Program-made: the position numbers and the translations under genes | The notes under the pieces: generated by a model | What the model was told of the DNA's origin: nothing | The model's database searches: none | What the model saw: the letters and a program-made list of their open reading frames with translations, nothing else | Shown here: one piece after another, positions 23,651 to 31,525 of the stretch | Position numbering within the stretch: the first letter of the stretch is position 1 | Layout: the number at the start of each line of letters is the position of its first letter | Assembly (NCBI GenBank): GCA_002372465.1 | Contig: DFGW01000076.1 | Coordinates: 1,040-32,564 of the forward strand | Direction of reading: 5' to 3' | Source: Butyrivibrio sp. UBA3740 | GTDB taxonomy: Bacteria > Bacillota > Clostridia > Lachnospirales > Lachnospiraceae | DNA: 31,525 bases

Positions 23651-26234
23651 GCCTTAATCTTTTACCCTCTTTGCTGTCATTATATTTAAGTTCTCTCTTG
23701 TTCTTGTACATCTCTGCATCAGCCCGGTCAAAAACTGGTGCAACCTCCCCGTCGTGGTCATATCTGGACATTCCGGAGGCAACCACCACATCGCCTTTTA
23801 TCGAATTTCTTAAATTGTGTTTTCTAAACCTTAACATTATGGAATCAATATTCAGGTAGTCATACCCCTGGACAAAGGCCACGAACTCATCTCCGCCCAC
23901 CCTGAACACAGGACTGTGCTTAAAGAAACGGCAGATGGTATTGCAGCCTTTTATGATATATCTGTCTCCTTCCTGATGCCCCTTTGTGTCGTTTATCTGT
24001 TTAAGGCCGTTTAAGTCAAAAACAACAATGGCAAATTCCACATCGGGGTTCTTTTCTATTAGCTCATCCATACGCTTTTCCGCCTCTGCGTAGGCATGCT
24101 TGTTCTTTACTCCGGTGAGCTCATCCAGATTTACCTTGATCTCGGCTGCATTCAAATTCATGGCGTATTCCTTCTCACGCCTTATCTGCTCATCAATATC
24201 CAGGATACCCATGATGAGCTTCATCTTTCCCTCCTCCTCCATGAGGGTTGCACGAAGAGATACATAGCGGGGCTTTCCTTCTACAAGGAGCCTGTGCTCA
24301 TGCTCAAACATTCCCGTCAGCCTGATCTTCTTAAGGATCTTTTCCCTGGTAAATACCGACAAGAATGAATCCACATCATCTTTATAGATCCCCCGGGGAG
24401 CCTTCTCTACAACCTGGTTAAAGAAATCATCCCCCTCCTCTGCAAATGACATTCCTGAAACAATATTCCCGGGATTGTACCTGTTATAGTGATCTGTATC
24501 CAGGTCTACGGTATAGATATAGATGAAATTTCCTGTAAGGGCGCTTATCTTGGAGTATACATGTCTCTCCTCCTTGGCGCGCTCCACAGTCTCTCTGTCC
24601 TTCATCTGGTCATCTACATTGTTGACCCCGACGATGATGTAATTGCCCTTGCCGCGGATCTTTACAGCCTTGACGTTAACATAGACAGGCTCACCGTCGA
24701 TCATTATCCTGGTGAGATATGAGAACACACCGTTTTTTCTGATCTGCTCTTCAATATTCTCCCTGGTAAAGTTCTTTTTAAACAGCTCCGCATCTTCTGC
24801 GTAAAGGGTCTCACCTATCCCTTCCCCGTCCATATCAAAGAAACCGGTCCCATGGCTGTTAACGGTGATATCGCGGTGAACGCCATCAGAAGTATACTCT
24901 GTGAATTCGCCGGTACTAAGGTCCACAAAGTACAAAGTGATATAGTCTTCAGAAAGAGCTCTTGCGATGTAATTGTAGTTGAGCCCCTCCTCAGATACAG
25001 CTTCAGAAACAGAGAGAATGGCAATGGCAACAGCTGAGGTGTTGTTAAGCGGATTTACGGCAACTCTTCTAAGGAACATCTGAATAATTCTGCCGTCAGA
25101 TGTCCTGTCGTCAATAATCTGTCTCTTTCCATCCTTTGCACACTGTCTCACAGCATTAAAAGAGTAATACCCCGGTCCCTGATGAATTGAATCATAACAG
25201 ATTTCCTGCCTCTTACTATAATCCGGATAGTTCTGGGCAATGAATTCCCTGAAGCTCTTATTGGAGCGAATGAAGGAAGCCTTGGTTTCACCGACTTCAA
25301 AAACCACCATTGGCATGGTATCAAAATACTTTCCAAGACCCTTTTCATCATTTCTTGAAATAGACAGGTCATAGAGGTTTAGTCTGCCAAGCTTTTCATA
25401 GTACTCTGACTCATCAGGATTCTCAAAGCCAATCTGTTTGTTCTGTTCATTACGTTTAATGATATCTGCAAGTGAAATGGGCTGGATATAATAATACCCC
25501 TGAAGCTTTGTGCACCCTATTTCCTTAAGGAAACTTGCCTGGTCCTGATTCTCAACGCACTCAGCAACAGTATCCATCCCAAGCGAAACGGCTGTCTTAA
25601 TAAGCTCTGTAGTGATGATCTGTCCCTTCTCATCTTTGTGGAGCTGATCAATAAAGATTCCGTCAACCTTAAGAAGGTCAAATTTAATATTAAGAAGAAT
25701 GAGCATCGATGCATATCCGCTTCCATAGTTATCCATCCATACCCGTATTCCGGCCTTTCTGAAACGCTCTACCTGTTTCTTCATGAATTCCATGTCGGAA
25801 GCAATGACACGCTCTGAAAGCTCAACGCTTAGCTTGTCCCTTGTAAAACCGGATTCGTCAATTCGCTTTACGATCTCCTCAACCATATCGCAGGAGTCAA
25901 AATCACTTCTGCCAAGGTTTATGGATTCAGGCACAACAAAAAGGCCATGGTCTCTTTGCCCTTTCATCTTATCAAGCACCTTCTCAACCATGTAAAGATC
26001 AAGCTTATAAGTAAGGCCTTCCTCCTCCAGGACCGGCACAAAATCAGCAGCCTGGAAAAATCCTTTTTCAGGATCTTCCCATCTTGCAAAGGCTTCCTCA
26101 TCGGAAACCATTCCACTGGCAGCACGAATAAGCGGCTGATGGTATGGCTTTATCCATCCCTGCTCCAGTGCTTTATCCAGGTTATCTACAAAGTATTGCT
26201 GCAGCTTGGTTCTTTCTGTTTTTTTGCTTTCCAA
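23634..26234 (-). CDS. EAL (substituted) - PAS repeats - GGDEF diguanylate cyclase
   Basis: 866-residue cytoplasmic protein with the two c-di-GMP domains in reversed order. The N-terminal EAL domain (about 10-255) has EAF at 47-49 and keeps N106, E138, D168, K189, D191, E225 and Q245, but the second Asp of DDFGTG is Asn169 (MDNYGSG); phosphodiesterase activity is therefore doubtful. Residues 300-700 hold PAS-like modules, two of them clearly repeats of each other (FTRENIEEQIRKNGVF and FTREKILKKIRLTGMF). The C-terminal GGDEF domain (from about 695) has GGDEF at 780-784 and LTGVKNKHA, so it should make c-di-GMP; no RxxD inhibition site is seen. Translation starts at TTG, supported by GGAGG 5 bases upstream. 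Confidence 0.87.
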   Translation of the reverse strand: MESKKTERTKLQQYFVDNLDKALEQGWIKPYHQPLIRAASGMVSDEEAFARWEDPEKGFFQAADFVPVLEEEGLTYKLDLYMVEKVLDKMKGQRDHGLFVVPESINLGRSDFDSCDMVEEIVKRIDESGFTRDKLSVELSERVIASDMEFMKKQVERFRKAGIRVWMDNYGSGYASMLILLNIKFDLLKVDGIFIDQLHKDEKGQIITTELIKTAVSLGMDTVAECVENQDQASFLKEIGCTKLQGYYYIQPISLADIIKRNEQNKQIGFENPDESEYYEKLGRLNLYDLSISRNDEKGLGKYFDTMPMVVFEVGETKASFIRSNKSFREFIAQNYPDYSKRQEICYDSIHQGPGYYSFNAVRQCAKDGKRQIIDDRTSDGRIIQMFLRRVAVNPLNNTSAVAIAILSVSEAVSEEGLNYNYIARALSEDYITLYFVDLSTGEFTEYTSDGVHRDITVNSHGTGFFDMDGEGIGETLYAEDAELFKKNFTRENIEEQIRKNGVFSYLTRIMIDGEPVYVNVKAVKIRGKGNYIIVGVNNVDDQMKDRETVERAKEERHVYSKISALTGNFIYIYTVDLDTDHYNRYNPGNIVSGMSFAEEGDDFFNQVVEKAPRGIYKDDVDSFLSVFTREKILKKIRLTGMFEHEHRLLVEGKPRYVSLRATLMEEEGKMKLIMGILDIDEQIRREKEYAMNLNAAEIKVNLDELTGVKNKHAYAEAEKRMDELIEKNPDVEFAIVVFDLNGLKQINDTKGHQEGDRYIIKGCNTICRFFKHSPVFRVGGDEFVAFVQGYDYLNIDSIMLRFRKHNLRNSIKGDVVVASGMSRYDHDGEVAPVFDRADAEMYKNKRELKYNDSKEGKRLRHGRNK

Positions 26235-26296
26235 GTTATCCTCCGGAGATCAAAAAAAAGCGTAAATTATACAGTTTACCATTTTTATTTTATCAC

Positions 26297-26328
26297 AAAA
26301 AAGAAGAGGCAGCCCTCAAGGCCACCTC
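26297..26328 (-). terminator. Terminator of the SulP gene
   Basis: Minus strand GAGGTGGCC (26328-26320) and GGCTGCCTC (26314-26306) form a 9-bp stem that needs two G-U pairs, so it works only in the minus-strand RNA. TTCTTTTTT follows. Confidence 0.75.
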
Positions 26329-26358
26329 TCAAATACATATTTAATAACTATTTTATAA

Positions 26359-28005
26359 TTAGATTTCTGCTGCTCTCTTAAGGGCATCATCAATGTGGGG
26401 CTGGAAGTTTTCACGGCCCACAAGATCCACGAAGCCGTCCTTTTCCATGGTGCTCATAGGCTGCTCATTGACATGGGAGAAAACAAGCTGTACGTTGTTT
26501 TCCTTGCACTTTTCATAGAGCTGTTCAAAGGAACGCATTGCTGTAGCATCAAGAGCAGGAACACCACGCATACGGATCACAAGAGCTCTTGTGAAGTCCT
26601 TGAAACCAATCTGTGCGATCAGGTCAGCATCACCAAAGAACATCGGGCCACTGATCTCGTATACCCTTACGTGCTTTGGTATCTCTTTTAACTCAGGTCC
26701 GTCAGGGTCTTCATCGGGATCATAGTACTTCCATCCGCGGATTCCTGACTCGTCGCTCATCCTCTTCATGAACAGGAGGCAGGCAAGGACCATACCGATC
26801 TCAATTGCCACAACCAGATCAAATACAACTGTGAGTACAAAGGTAAGGACAAGTACAAAGACATCGCTCTTTGGGGCTGTCTTGCAAAGATGTACGAAGG
26901 TTCTCCACTGACACATATTGTAAGCAACAATGAAAAGGATCGCTGCGATGGTAGGCATAGGGATCAGGGAAGCATATGGCATAAGGACCACAAGCACCAG
27001 CACAAGGCAAAGGGAATGAACCATACCTGCTACGGGGGTTCTTCCGCCGTTCTTGATGTTGGCAGCTGTTCTTGCTATAGCACCGGTTGCAGGAATACCA
27101 CCCAAAAGAGCTGATCCGATATTACCTGCGCCCTGGGCAATGAGCTCCATGTTTGATCTGTGATGAGAGTTGATCATGGAATCTGCAACTACACAGCTAA
27201 GAAGAGACTCGATAGCTGCCAGGATAGCAATTGTAAAGCCGTCTCCTGCCACTGAACGAATGGTAGCAAGATCAAAGGCAGGTACCTTAAGTGTGGGAAG
27301 CGCACCCTTTATCTCATAGAGATCACCAATGGTGTTGACATTGAGATTAAGGAATTTCACCATAAGGATTCCCACAATAACAGCTATAAGAGATCCCGGG
27401 ATCTTCTTGCTTACCTTAGGCCATACAATCTGAATCGCCAGGCACACAAGACCAACTAACAGAGCAGAAACATTAAGTGTCCCGATATTGGAAGCTATAG
27501 CTCTTACCTTTTCCATGGTCTCAACCGTGGGGGTTCCGGCAGGATATGTAAGTCCGAGGAAATCCTTGATCTGTCCGATAAGGATCGTCAGGGCGATACC
27601 TGCTGTAAAGCCAGTTGTGATAGTATATGGGATAAACTTTATAAGTGTTCCCAGTCTGAAGATGCCCATCAGGATAAGAATTATACCTGCAAAGATGGTT
27701 GCAAGGGCAAGGCCTTCCATTCCCTTTGTGGCCACTATCCCTGCGACGATTGTCGCAAAAGCAGCTGTAGGTCCGGCTATCTGTACTCTGCTTCCTCCAA
27801 GGAAAGAGATTATAAATCCGGCCACGATAGCTGTATAAAGTCCTTCTTCAGGGCCAACGCCGGAAGCCAGCGCCAGGGCTATTGAAAGGGGAAGGGCTAT
27901 AATTGCCACGATGATTCCTGACACCACATCTGCTCCAAACTGTTTTACGCTGTAGTGCTTAAGGTTGGAAAACAGCATTGGTTTCAATTTGTCTTTTGAT
28001 TGCAT
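26359..28005 (-). CDS. SulP/SLC26 family anion transporter with STAS domain
   Basis: 548-residue membrane transporter. The membrane part (about 20-425) contains GADVVSGIIVAIIALPLSIA, the AGPTAAFATIVAG segment and GGIPATGAIARTAANIKNGG, all signatures of the SulP family. The STAS domain (435-545, with RMRGVPALDATAMRSFEQL) is cytoplasmic. Family members carry sulfate, bicarbonate or other anions; the substrate cannot be decided and no carbonic anhydrase or sulfate-assimilation gene is adjacent. GGAGG lies about 11 bases before the ATG, on the long side. Promoter at 28064-28091, terminator at 26297-26328. Confidence 0.93.
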   Translation of the reverse strand: MQSKDKLKPMLFSNLKHYSVKQFGADVVSGIIVAIIALPLSIALALASGVGPEEGLYTAIVAGFIISFLGGSRVQIAGPTAAFATIVAGIVATKGMEGLALATIFAGIILILMGIFRLGTLIKFIPYTITTGFTAGIALTILIGQIKDFLGLTYPAGTPTVETMEKVRAIASNIGTLNVSALLVGLVCLAIQIVWPKVSKKIPGSLIAVIVGILMVKFLNLNVNTIGDLYEIKGALPTLKVPAFDLATIRSVAGDGFTIAILAAIESLLSCVVADSMINSHHRSNMELIAQGAGNIGSALLGGIPATGAIARTAANIKNGGRTPVAGMVHSLCLVLVLVVLMPYASLIPMPTIAAILFIVAYNMCQWRTFVHLCKTAPKSDVFVLVLTFVLTVVFDLVVAIEIGMVLACLLFMKRMSDESGIRGWKYYDPDEDPDGPELKEIPKHVRVYEISGPMFFGDADLIAQIGFKDFTRALVIRMRGVPALDATAMRSFEQLYEKCKENNVQLVFSHVNEQPMSTMEKDGFVDLVGRENFQPHIDDALKRAAEI

Positions 28006-28063
28006 GGTACTTTTATCCTCCGATGGTTCTATAATTATTCGCTTTTTTTACACACAATTTGTT

Positions 28064-28091
28064 ATTATAGACCCATTTATTCAAATGTAAA
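28064..28091 (-). promoter_or_regulatory. Promoter of the SulP gene
   Basis: Minus strand TTTACA (28091-28086), 16-base spacer, perfect TATAAT (28069-28064). The -35 follows directly after the stop codon of the upstream receiver gene. Confidence 0.6.
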
Positions 28092-28093
28092 GC

Positions 28094-28861
28094 TTACATG
28101 TAGGATTTTATCTTCTGCTTTTCGAAGAACTCATCAATGTTTGCTATAAGCTCGGCAGGTGGCATGGTCTTCAAAAGATATTTCTCCGGCTTTAAAGAAA
28201 TTACCTGCATTACGCTTTCCTTGTCACCCTTAACCGTAAGGAACATCACCGGAATTTCACTGGTGGAGGGTTCGCTTCTAAGCATCTCCAAAACCTTTGG
28301 ACCTGTCACCACCGGCATCTCATAGTCAAGAAGGATAAGGTCCACCTGGTTCTTGGCAAGAAATGTGATGGCCGCTGTTCCGGAGTTCACCATGAATACC
28401 TGATATTTATCCGATAGCCAGGACTTGATGGTACGAAGCATGGTTCCGTCGTCGTCCACCACCAGGATCTTCTTTTTCTGGAGCCTAACCTCCTCGGAGG
28501 CAACTACGTCCTGCATCTTTCTGGCAAGCTCTTTTACATTGACCGGGCGTTCAAAGGCCGCAGCGATCTTGTCCCTGTTGGAGACACTGTAGATCTTCTG
28601 GATCTCATCGTGAGAGCCTATGATACTGATTGAAATGTCACTCTCAACCACCCTGTCTCTAAGGTACACAAAGAACTCCATCATGTCTTCTAAATCTTCC
28701 ACATAGATTAGGTAGACATTTGGCTTATTCTCGATCCTTTCAATCTCGGTCACATCGTGAGTGGACTGGATAACTTCAAAGCCTTCTTCTTTAAGTTCCT
28801 TGGCAATTGATGTCACCATAAAGCTCTTTTTGTCACCAATAAGTAATACCCTTTTCTCCAT
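28094..28861 (-). CDS. Double-receiver response regulator (pseudo-REC + REC)
   Basis: 255-residue cytoplasmic protein made of two receiver folds. Residues 1-120 (KRVLLIGDKKSFM ... YLIYVEDLED ... AAFERPVNV) have a receiver-like pattern but lack the phosphoacceptor Asp and the conserved Lys. Residues 130-250 form a complete receiver: DDD at 136-138, D179 in LLDYEMPVVTG, Thr in FLTVKGD and Lys in LLKTMPP. There is no DNA-binding or enzymatic output domain, so it may act by protein contact. It starts one base after the stop of the hybrid kinase gene (TGATATG), so coupling and a shared phosphorelay are likely. Confidence 0.85.
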   Translation of the reverse strand: MEKRVLLIGDKKSFMVTSIAKELKEEGFEVIQSTHDVTEIERIENKPNVYLIYVEDLEDMMEFFVYLRDRVVESDISISIIGSHDEIQKIYSVSNRDKIAAAFERPVNVKELARKMQDVVASEEVRLQKKKILVVDDDGTMLRTIKSWLSDKYQVFMVNSGTAAITFLAKNQVDLILLDYEMPVVTGPKVLEMLRSEPSTSEIPVMFLTVKGDKESVMQVISLKPEKYLLKTMPPAELIANIDEFFEKQKIKSYM

Positions 28862-28862
28862 A

Positions 28863-31525
28863 TCAGATATCCTCCAGTATCTCCATCAGTGCGTCTCTGT
28901 CAACCGCTGCCATAAGCTGTCTTATCTTTTCGTATCTTTCCTTATAGTCTTCCGGGATCCTGTACCCCGAAAGCATGTCCATGATACCGTCAGCCGTATC
29001 AAAATCGTAGGCTTCCAAAAGCTCCCTCATATCCTTAAAGGCTCTTATAAGATCTTCCGAAGGTATCTTGGGAAGCTCCTCTTCATTTTGGTCTTCGTTT
29101 ATCGGTGAGAGCTTTTCTTTATAACTTCGGTACAGATCAAGAAGCTGAGGCGTCTTATCTTCTATCTGCGCTGTATCTTCCTTGTTACCGCACTCTTCCA
29201 GGTGTGCTGCCATCTGCGAAAGCTCCATGGCTCCGATAAGTCTGGCACTGCTCTTAAGAGCGTGTACCAGAACGGTATAGTTGCGATAGTCTTTCTCTTT
29301 GGCATACCTTTCTATATCAGGGGCTTTAGGGTCTATGGATATAAGAAATTCCTTTATGACATTCTCCAAAAGCTCCCTGCTTCCACAGTTCTTTTCCGCC
29401 TCTGCAAGATCAATTCCCTCAAGGCTTTCAAGGACAGAATTACCGGAATCAGAGTCTTCCTGGGATGCAGGAGAAGCTTCCTTCACCTTTTCCGCCGGCA
29501 GGTATTCCTTTAGCATATCCTCCATGAGTTCGCCGTTTACCGGCTTAGACAGATAGTCGTTAAAGCCCGCCGCCAGGTACTCATCCCTTGCTCCTTCCCC
29601 TGCATTGGCGGTAAGAGCGATGCAGACTGCATCTTTGCTTAAGTTATCTTCCAGCTTCTTCATGGCCACAAGAGTCTCAAGGCCGTCCATCTGGGGCATC
29701 CTGTGGTCGATGAAGATTACGTCATATTTCTTTTTCCTGACCTTCTCAAGGGTTTCCATTCCGCTTTCAGCTGTGTCCACCTTTACAAGGGTCTTCTTTA
29801 AAAGACCTTTTACCACCGTGAGGTTGATGGGCGTATCGTCCACCACCAGGATCTCCGCCTCCGGTGCAGTGAAGCTCTCATGATATTTCTTTTGACTTGA
29901 AAGGAACTGCTTGTATTTCTCCTTGAAATCTCCCAGCTCCTCCCAGGAAGCAACCTTTTGTTTTACTTCAAAAGAAAAATCGCTTCCCTCTCCGTAAACG
30001 CTCTTGACTTCAAGTCTTGTATTCATCAGGGCAAGCAGCTTTTTGACAATGCTCATGCCAAGCCCTGTGCCTTCTATGGAACGGTTTCTGATCTCCTCTA
30101 TGCGCTCAAAAGGTGAATACAGCTTTTCAATATCTTCTTCCTTGATTCCAATTCCCGTATCAACAACTCTGAACCTTAGGAAAATGCTGTCTTCTTCCTC
30201 GTCATCTTTCCTCCAGTTTACATCAAGTGTTACACTGCCCTGCTCCGTGTATTTCACGGCATTTGTAAGGATGTTGGTCACGCACTGCTTGATCCTTATC
30301 TCATCCCCTACAAGGGCAGAGGGAAGTGTCCTGTCAATATTCATATTAAGGGCAAGGCCCTTATCCTCAGCCTTGACTGCCACCAGGTTTATCAGGTCGT
30401 TAATGGTGGAGCTTAAGTGATATTCCATCGGCAATATATCCATCTTGCCCGCCTCAATCTTGGAGAAGTCCAAAATGTCATTGATGATGCCAAGAAGCTG
30501 ATTGCCGGCACTCTTTACTCCGTTTGCATACTCCAGTGTCTGGGCATCGCTGCTCTCCCTGAGGATCATCTCGTTTAGTCCAAGGACAGCGTTGATGGGT
30601 GTTCTGATCTCATGGGACATATTGGAAAGGAAAGAGGATTTTGCTTCAGAAGCCTTCTGTGCTACCTCAAGCTCTTTTTCCAGCTCATGCTCTTCGTTGA
30701 TATGTCCGATGTAGTCCTCGATTGCATGGACAGTTTCCTTCATGGATTCATAGACCACCTGGATCTCATCACGACTGCGGACCCTGATCGTGTCGACCTT
30801 GTGTCCGACTATAAGCTTTTTCTCGTCATCAGCCTGGGCATATTCCTGCATGAAATCAGACATATTCCCGAGAGGCGCACCAATCGCTATCTTGGTATAA
30901 TAATTCGCTATTCCTGCCATAGGTACCCCGGCACAGAGCATAAGGAGTATCATCTTTATATCATAGCTTATAGTGGTGAAATCAAACCTGTACTTCATGT
31001 TCTGAAGAGACTGAACAACTTCATCAGGATTCATCTGTCCACCTGATTCAGAGATCATCTTACCCTCATGGATGGATTCAGCAAAGATATCCTTGATATC
31101 CGGGAAAAGAACTACCATAAAAATCGACACAAATATCCCAAGCAAAAGCTCAACACCTATAATGATGGCAGTTATCTTGATACTGACCTTGGTCTTTCTA
31201 AGACCCCTTTTTATACTCTCATCCTGTTCAAAAAAGCCGGTGTAGGCCACACCGATCGGAAAGGGATACTTGCAGACATCCGGAGTTTTCGTGTAAAAGA
31301 AGTGGAAACAAAAAGCCGTAGCTACTATCGTGATAGCGTCACGGCATACGTAATTGCACAAATTCATCAGCTGGTTGATTTCATATTCATTGGACGCTAA
31401 AAGCGACAGACAAAGCACCTCTATATTTGAAGTGAGTAAAAGAGTAATAAGCGCACTTATGATCGTTCTTTTTTTGGTAGCAAACCAGTGGTACTGGCCA
31501 AGGTTAATTGCTATTTTGAATTCTA
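28863..31525 (-). CDS. Hybrid histidine kinase (TM - HisKA - HATPase - REC - Hpt), N terminus outside window
   Basis: The frame is open to the right edge, so the gene is 5'-truncated by the window; 886 residues are visible. About four hydrophobic segments (19-44, 63-77, 113-140, 189-209) come first, with an extracellular loop between the last two, then a HAMP-like and coiled-coil stretch (210-290). HisKA has H304 (SNMSHEIRTPINAVLG); HATPase_c has the N box IRIKQCVTNILTNAVKY and G boxes VVDTGIGIKEED and EGTGLGMSIVKKLL. The receiver has D606 (IFIDHRMPQMDG), and a C-terminal Hpt domain has H754 (VHALKSSARLIG). All phosphorelay residues are intact, so His-Asp-His transfer to the double-receiver protein one base downstream is plausible. 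A GTG at 31418 is internal, not the start. Confidence 0.92.
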   Translation of the reverse strand, partial: EFKIAINLGQYHWFATKKRTIISALITLLLTSNIEVLCLSLLASNEYEINQLMNLCNYVCRDAITIVATAFCFHFFYTKTPDVCKYPFPIGVAYTGFFEQDESIKRGLRKTKVSIKITAIIIGVELLLGIFVSIFMVVLFPDIKDIFAESIHEGKMISESGGQMNPDEVVQSLQNMKYRFDFTTISYDIKMILLMLCAGVPMAGIANYYTKIAIGAPLGNMSDFMQEYAQADDEKKLIVGHKVDTIRVRSRDEIQVVYESMKETVHAIEDYIGHINEEHELEKELEVAQKASEAKSSFLSNMSHEIRTPINAVLGLNEMILRESSDAQTLEYANGVKSAGNQLLGIINDILDFSKIEAGKMDILPMEYHLSSTINDLINLVAVKAEDKGLALNMNIDRTLPSALVGDEIRIKQCVTNILTNAVKYTEQGSVTLDVNWRKDDEEEDSIFLRFRVVDTGIGIKEEDIEKLYSPFERIEEIRNRSIEGTGLGMSIVKKLLALMNTRLEVKSVYGEGSDFSFEVKQKVASWEELGDFKEKYKQFLSSQKKYHESFTAPEAEILVVDDTPINLTVVKGLLKKTLVKVDTAESGMETLEKVRKKKYDVIFIDHRMPQMDGLETLVAMKKLEDNLSKDAVCIALTANAGEGARDEYLAAGFNDYLSKPVNGELMEDMLKEYLPAEKVKEASPASQEDSDSGNSVLESLEGIDLAEAEKNCGSRELLENVIKEFLISIDPKAPDIERYAKEKDYRNYTVLVHALKSSARLIGAMELSQMAAHLEECGNKEDTAQIEDKTPQLLDLYRSYKEKLSPINEDQNEEELPKIPSEDLIRAFKDMRELLEAYDFDTADGIMDMLSGYRIPEDYKERYEKIRQLMAAVDRDALMEILEDI

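Noticed and set aside
26235..26300. Promoter of the EAL-GGDEF gene
   Set aside because: A perfect TATAAT is present on the minus strand near 26260, but no acceptable -35 at the right distance.
31407..31418. GTG at 31418 as the start of the hybrid kinase
   Set aside because: The frame is open upstream to the window edge and encodes sensible hydrophobic sequence, so the gene starts outside the window.

Overview
The window reads as a chromosomal segment of a Gram-positive anaerobe of the Clostridia, most likely Lachnospiraceae close to Butyrivibrio or Pseudobutyrivibrio. This rests on the protein set (FeoB-associated Cys-rich peptide, DUF5050-type propeller, pyrBI, PIN-PhoH, many membrane c-di-GMP and hybrid-kinase proteins), strong AGGAGG ribosome binding sites and TTGACA/TATAAT promoters. 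There is no rRNA or other taxonomic marker here, so the assignment is inference. I see no phage, integrase, transposase, CRISPR array, tRNA or rRNA.

Layout. 1-383 is the N-terminal part of an ABC-F ATPase running off the left edge. 523-9691 is one long minus-strand gene series with short gaps: pheA, a Ppx/GppA phosphatase, polyphosphate kinase, maf, an 84-residue acidic protein of unknown function, a Cof-type HAD phosphatase, thrH and a 7-TM EAL phosphodiesterase. Its promoter region (9692-9787) is shared with a divergent plus-strand gene for an anchored propeller-like protein. pyrB-pyrI (10878-12260) follow and meet a minus-strand ECF-S-like/sensor/HD-GYP gene at a bidirectional terminator. 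Then come a 56-residue small-protein gene, two 76-bp palindromic repeats, a CAP-domain lipoprotein and a divergent DNA polymerase IV gene.

17225-21350 is the iron locus, minus strand: feoA1, feoA2, feoB, the FeoB-associated peptide and an RluA pseudouridine synthase. Its control regions hold several copies of a 16-bp palindrome-like sequence (best copy GTTAGCATAAGCTAAC), one of them over a consensus -35 box. This repeated operator is the strongest regulatory signal in the window. Upstream is a monocistronic PIN-PhoH gene.

23096-31525 is signalling plus transport: a REC protein that starts with what looks like the tail of a histidine kinase ATPase domain and overlaps an EAL-PAS-GGDEF gene, a SulP anion transporter, a double-receiver protein and a hybrid histidine kinase whose reading frame stays open to the right edge.

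Functional themes: c-di-GMP turnover (one predicted active EAL, one HD-GYP, one GGDEF with a substituted EAL), a polyphosphate synthesis/degradation pair, ferrous iron uptake and a phosphorelay. No stretch longer than about 300 bases lacks a gene; the largest gaps (14756-15045 and 21351-21601) hold the repeats, promoters, operators and terminators listed.
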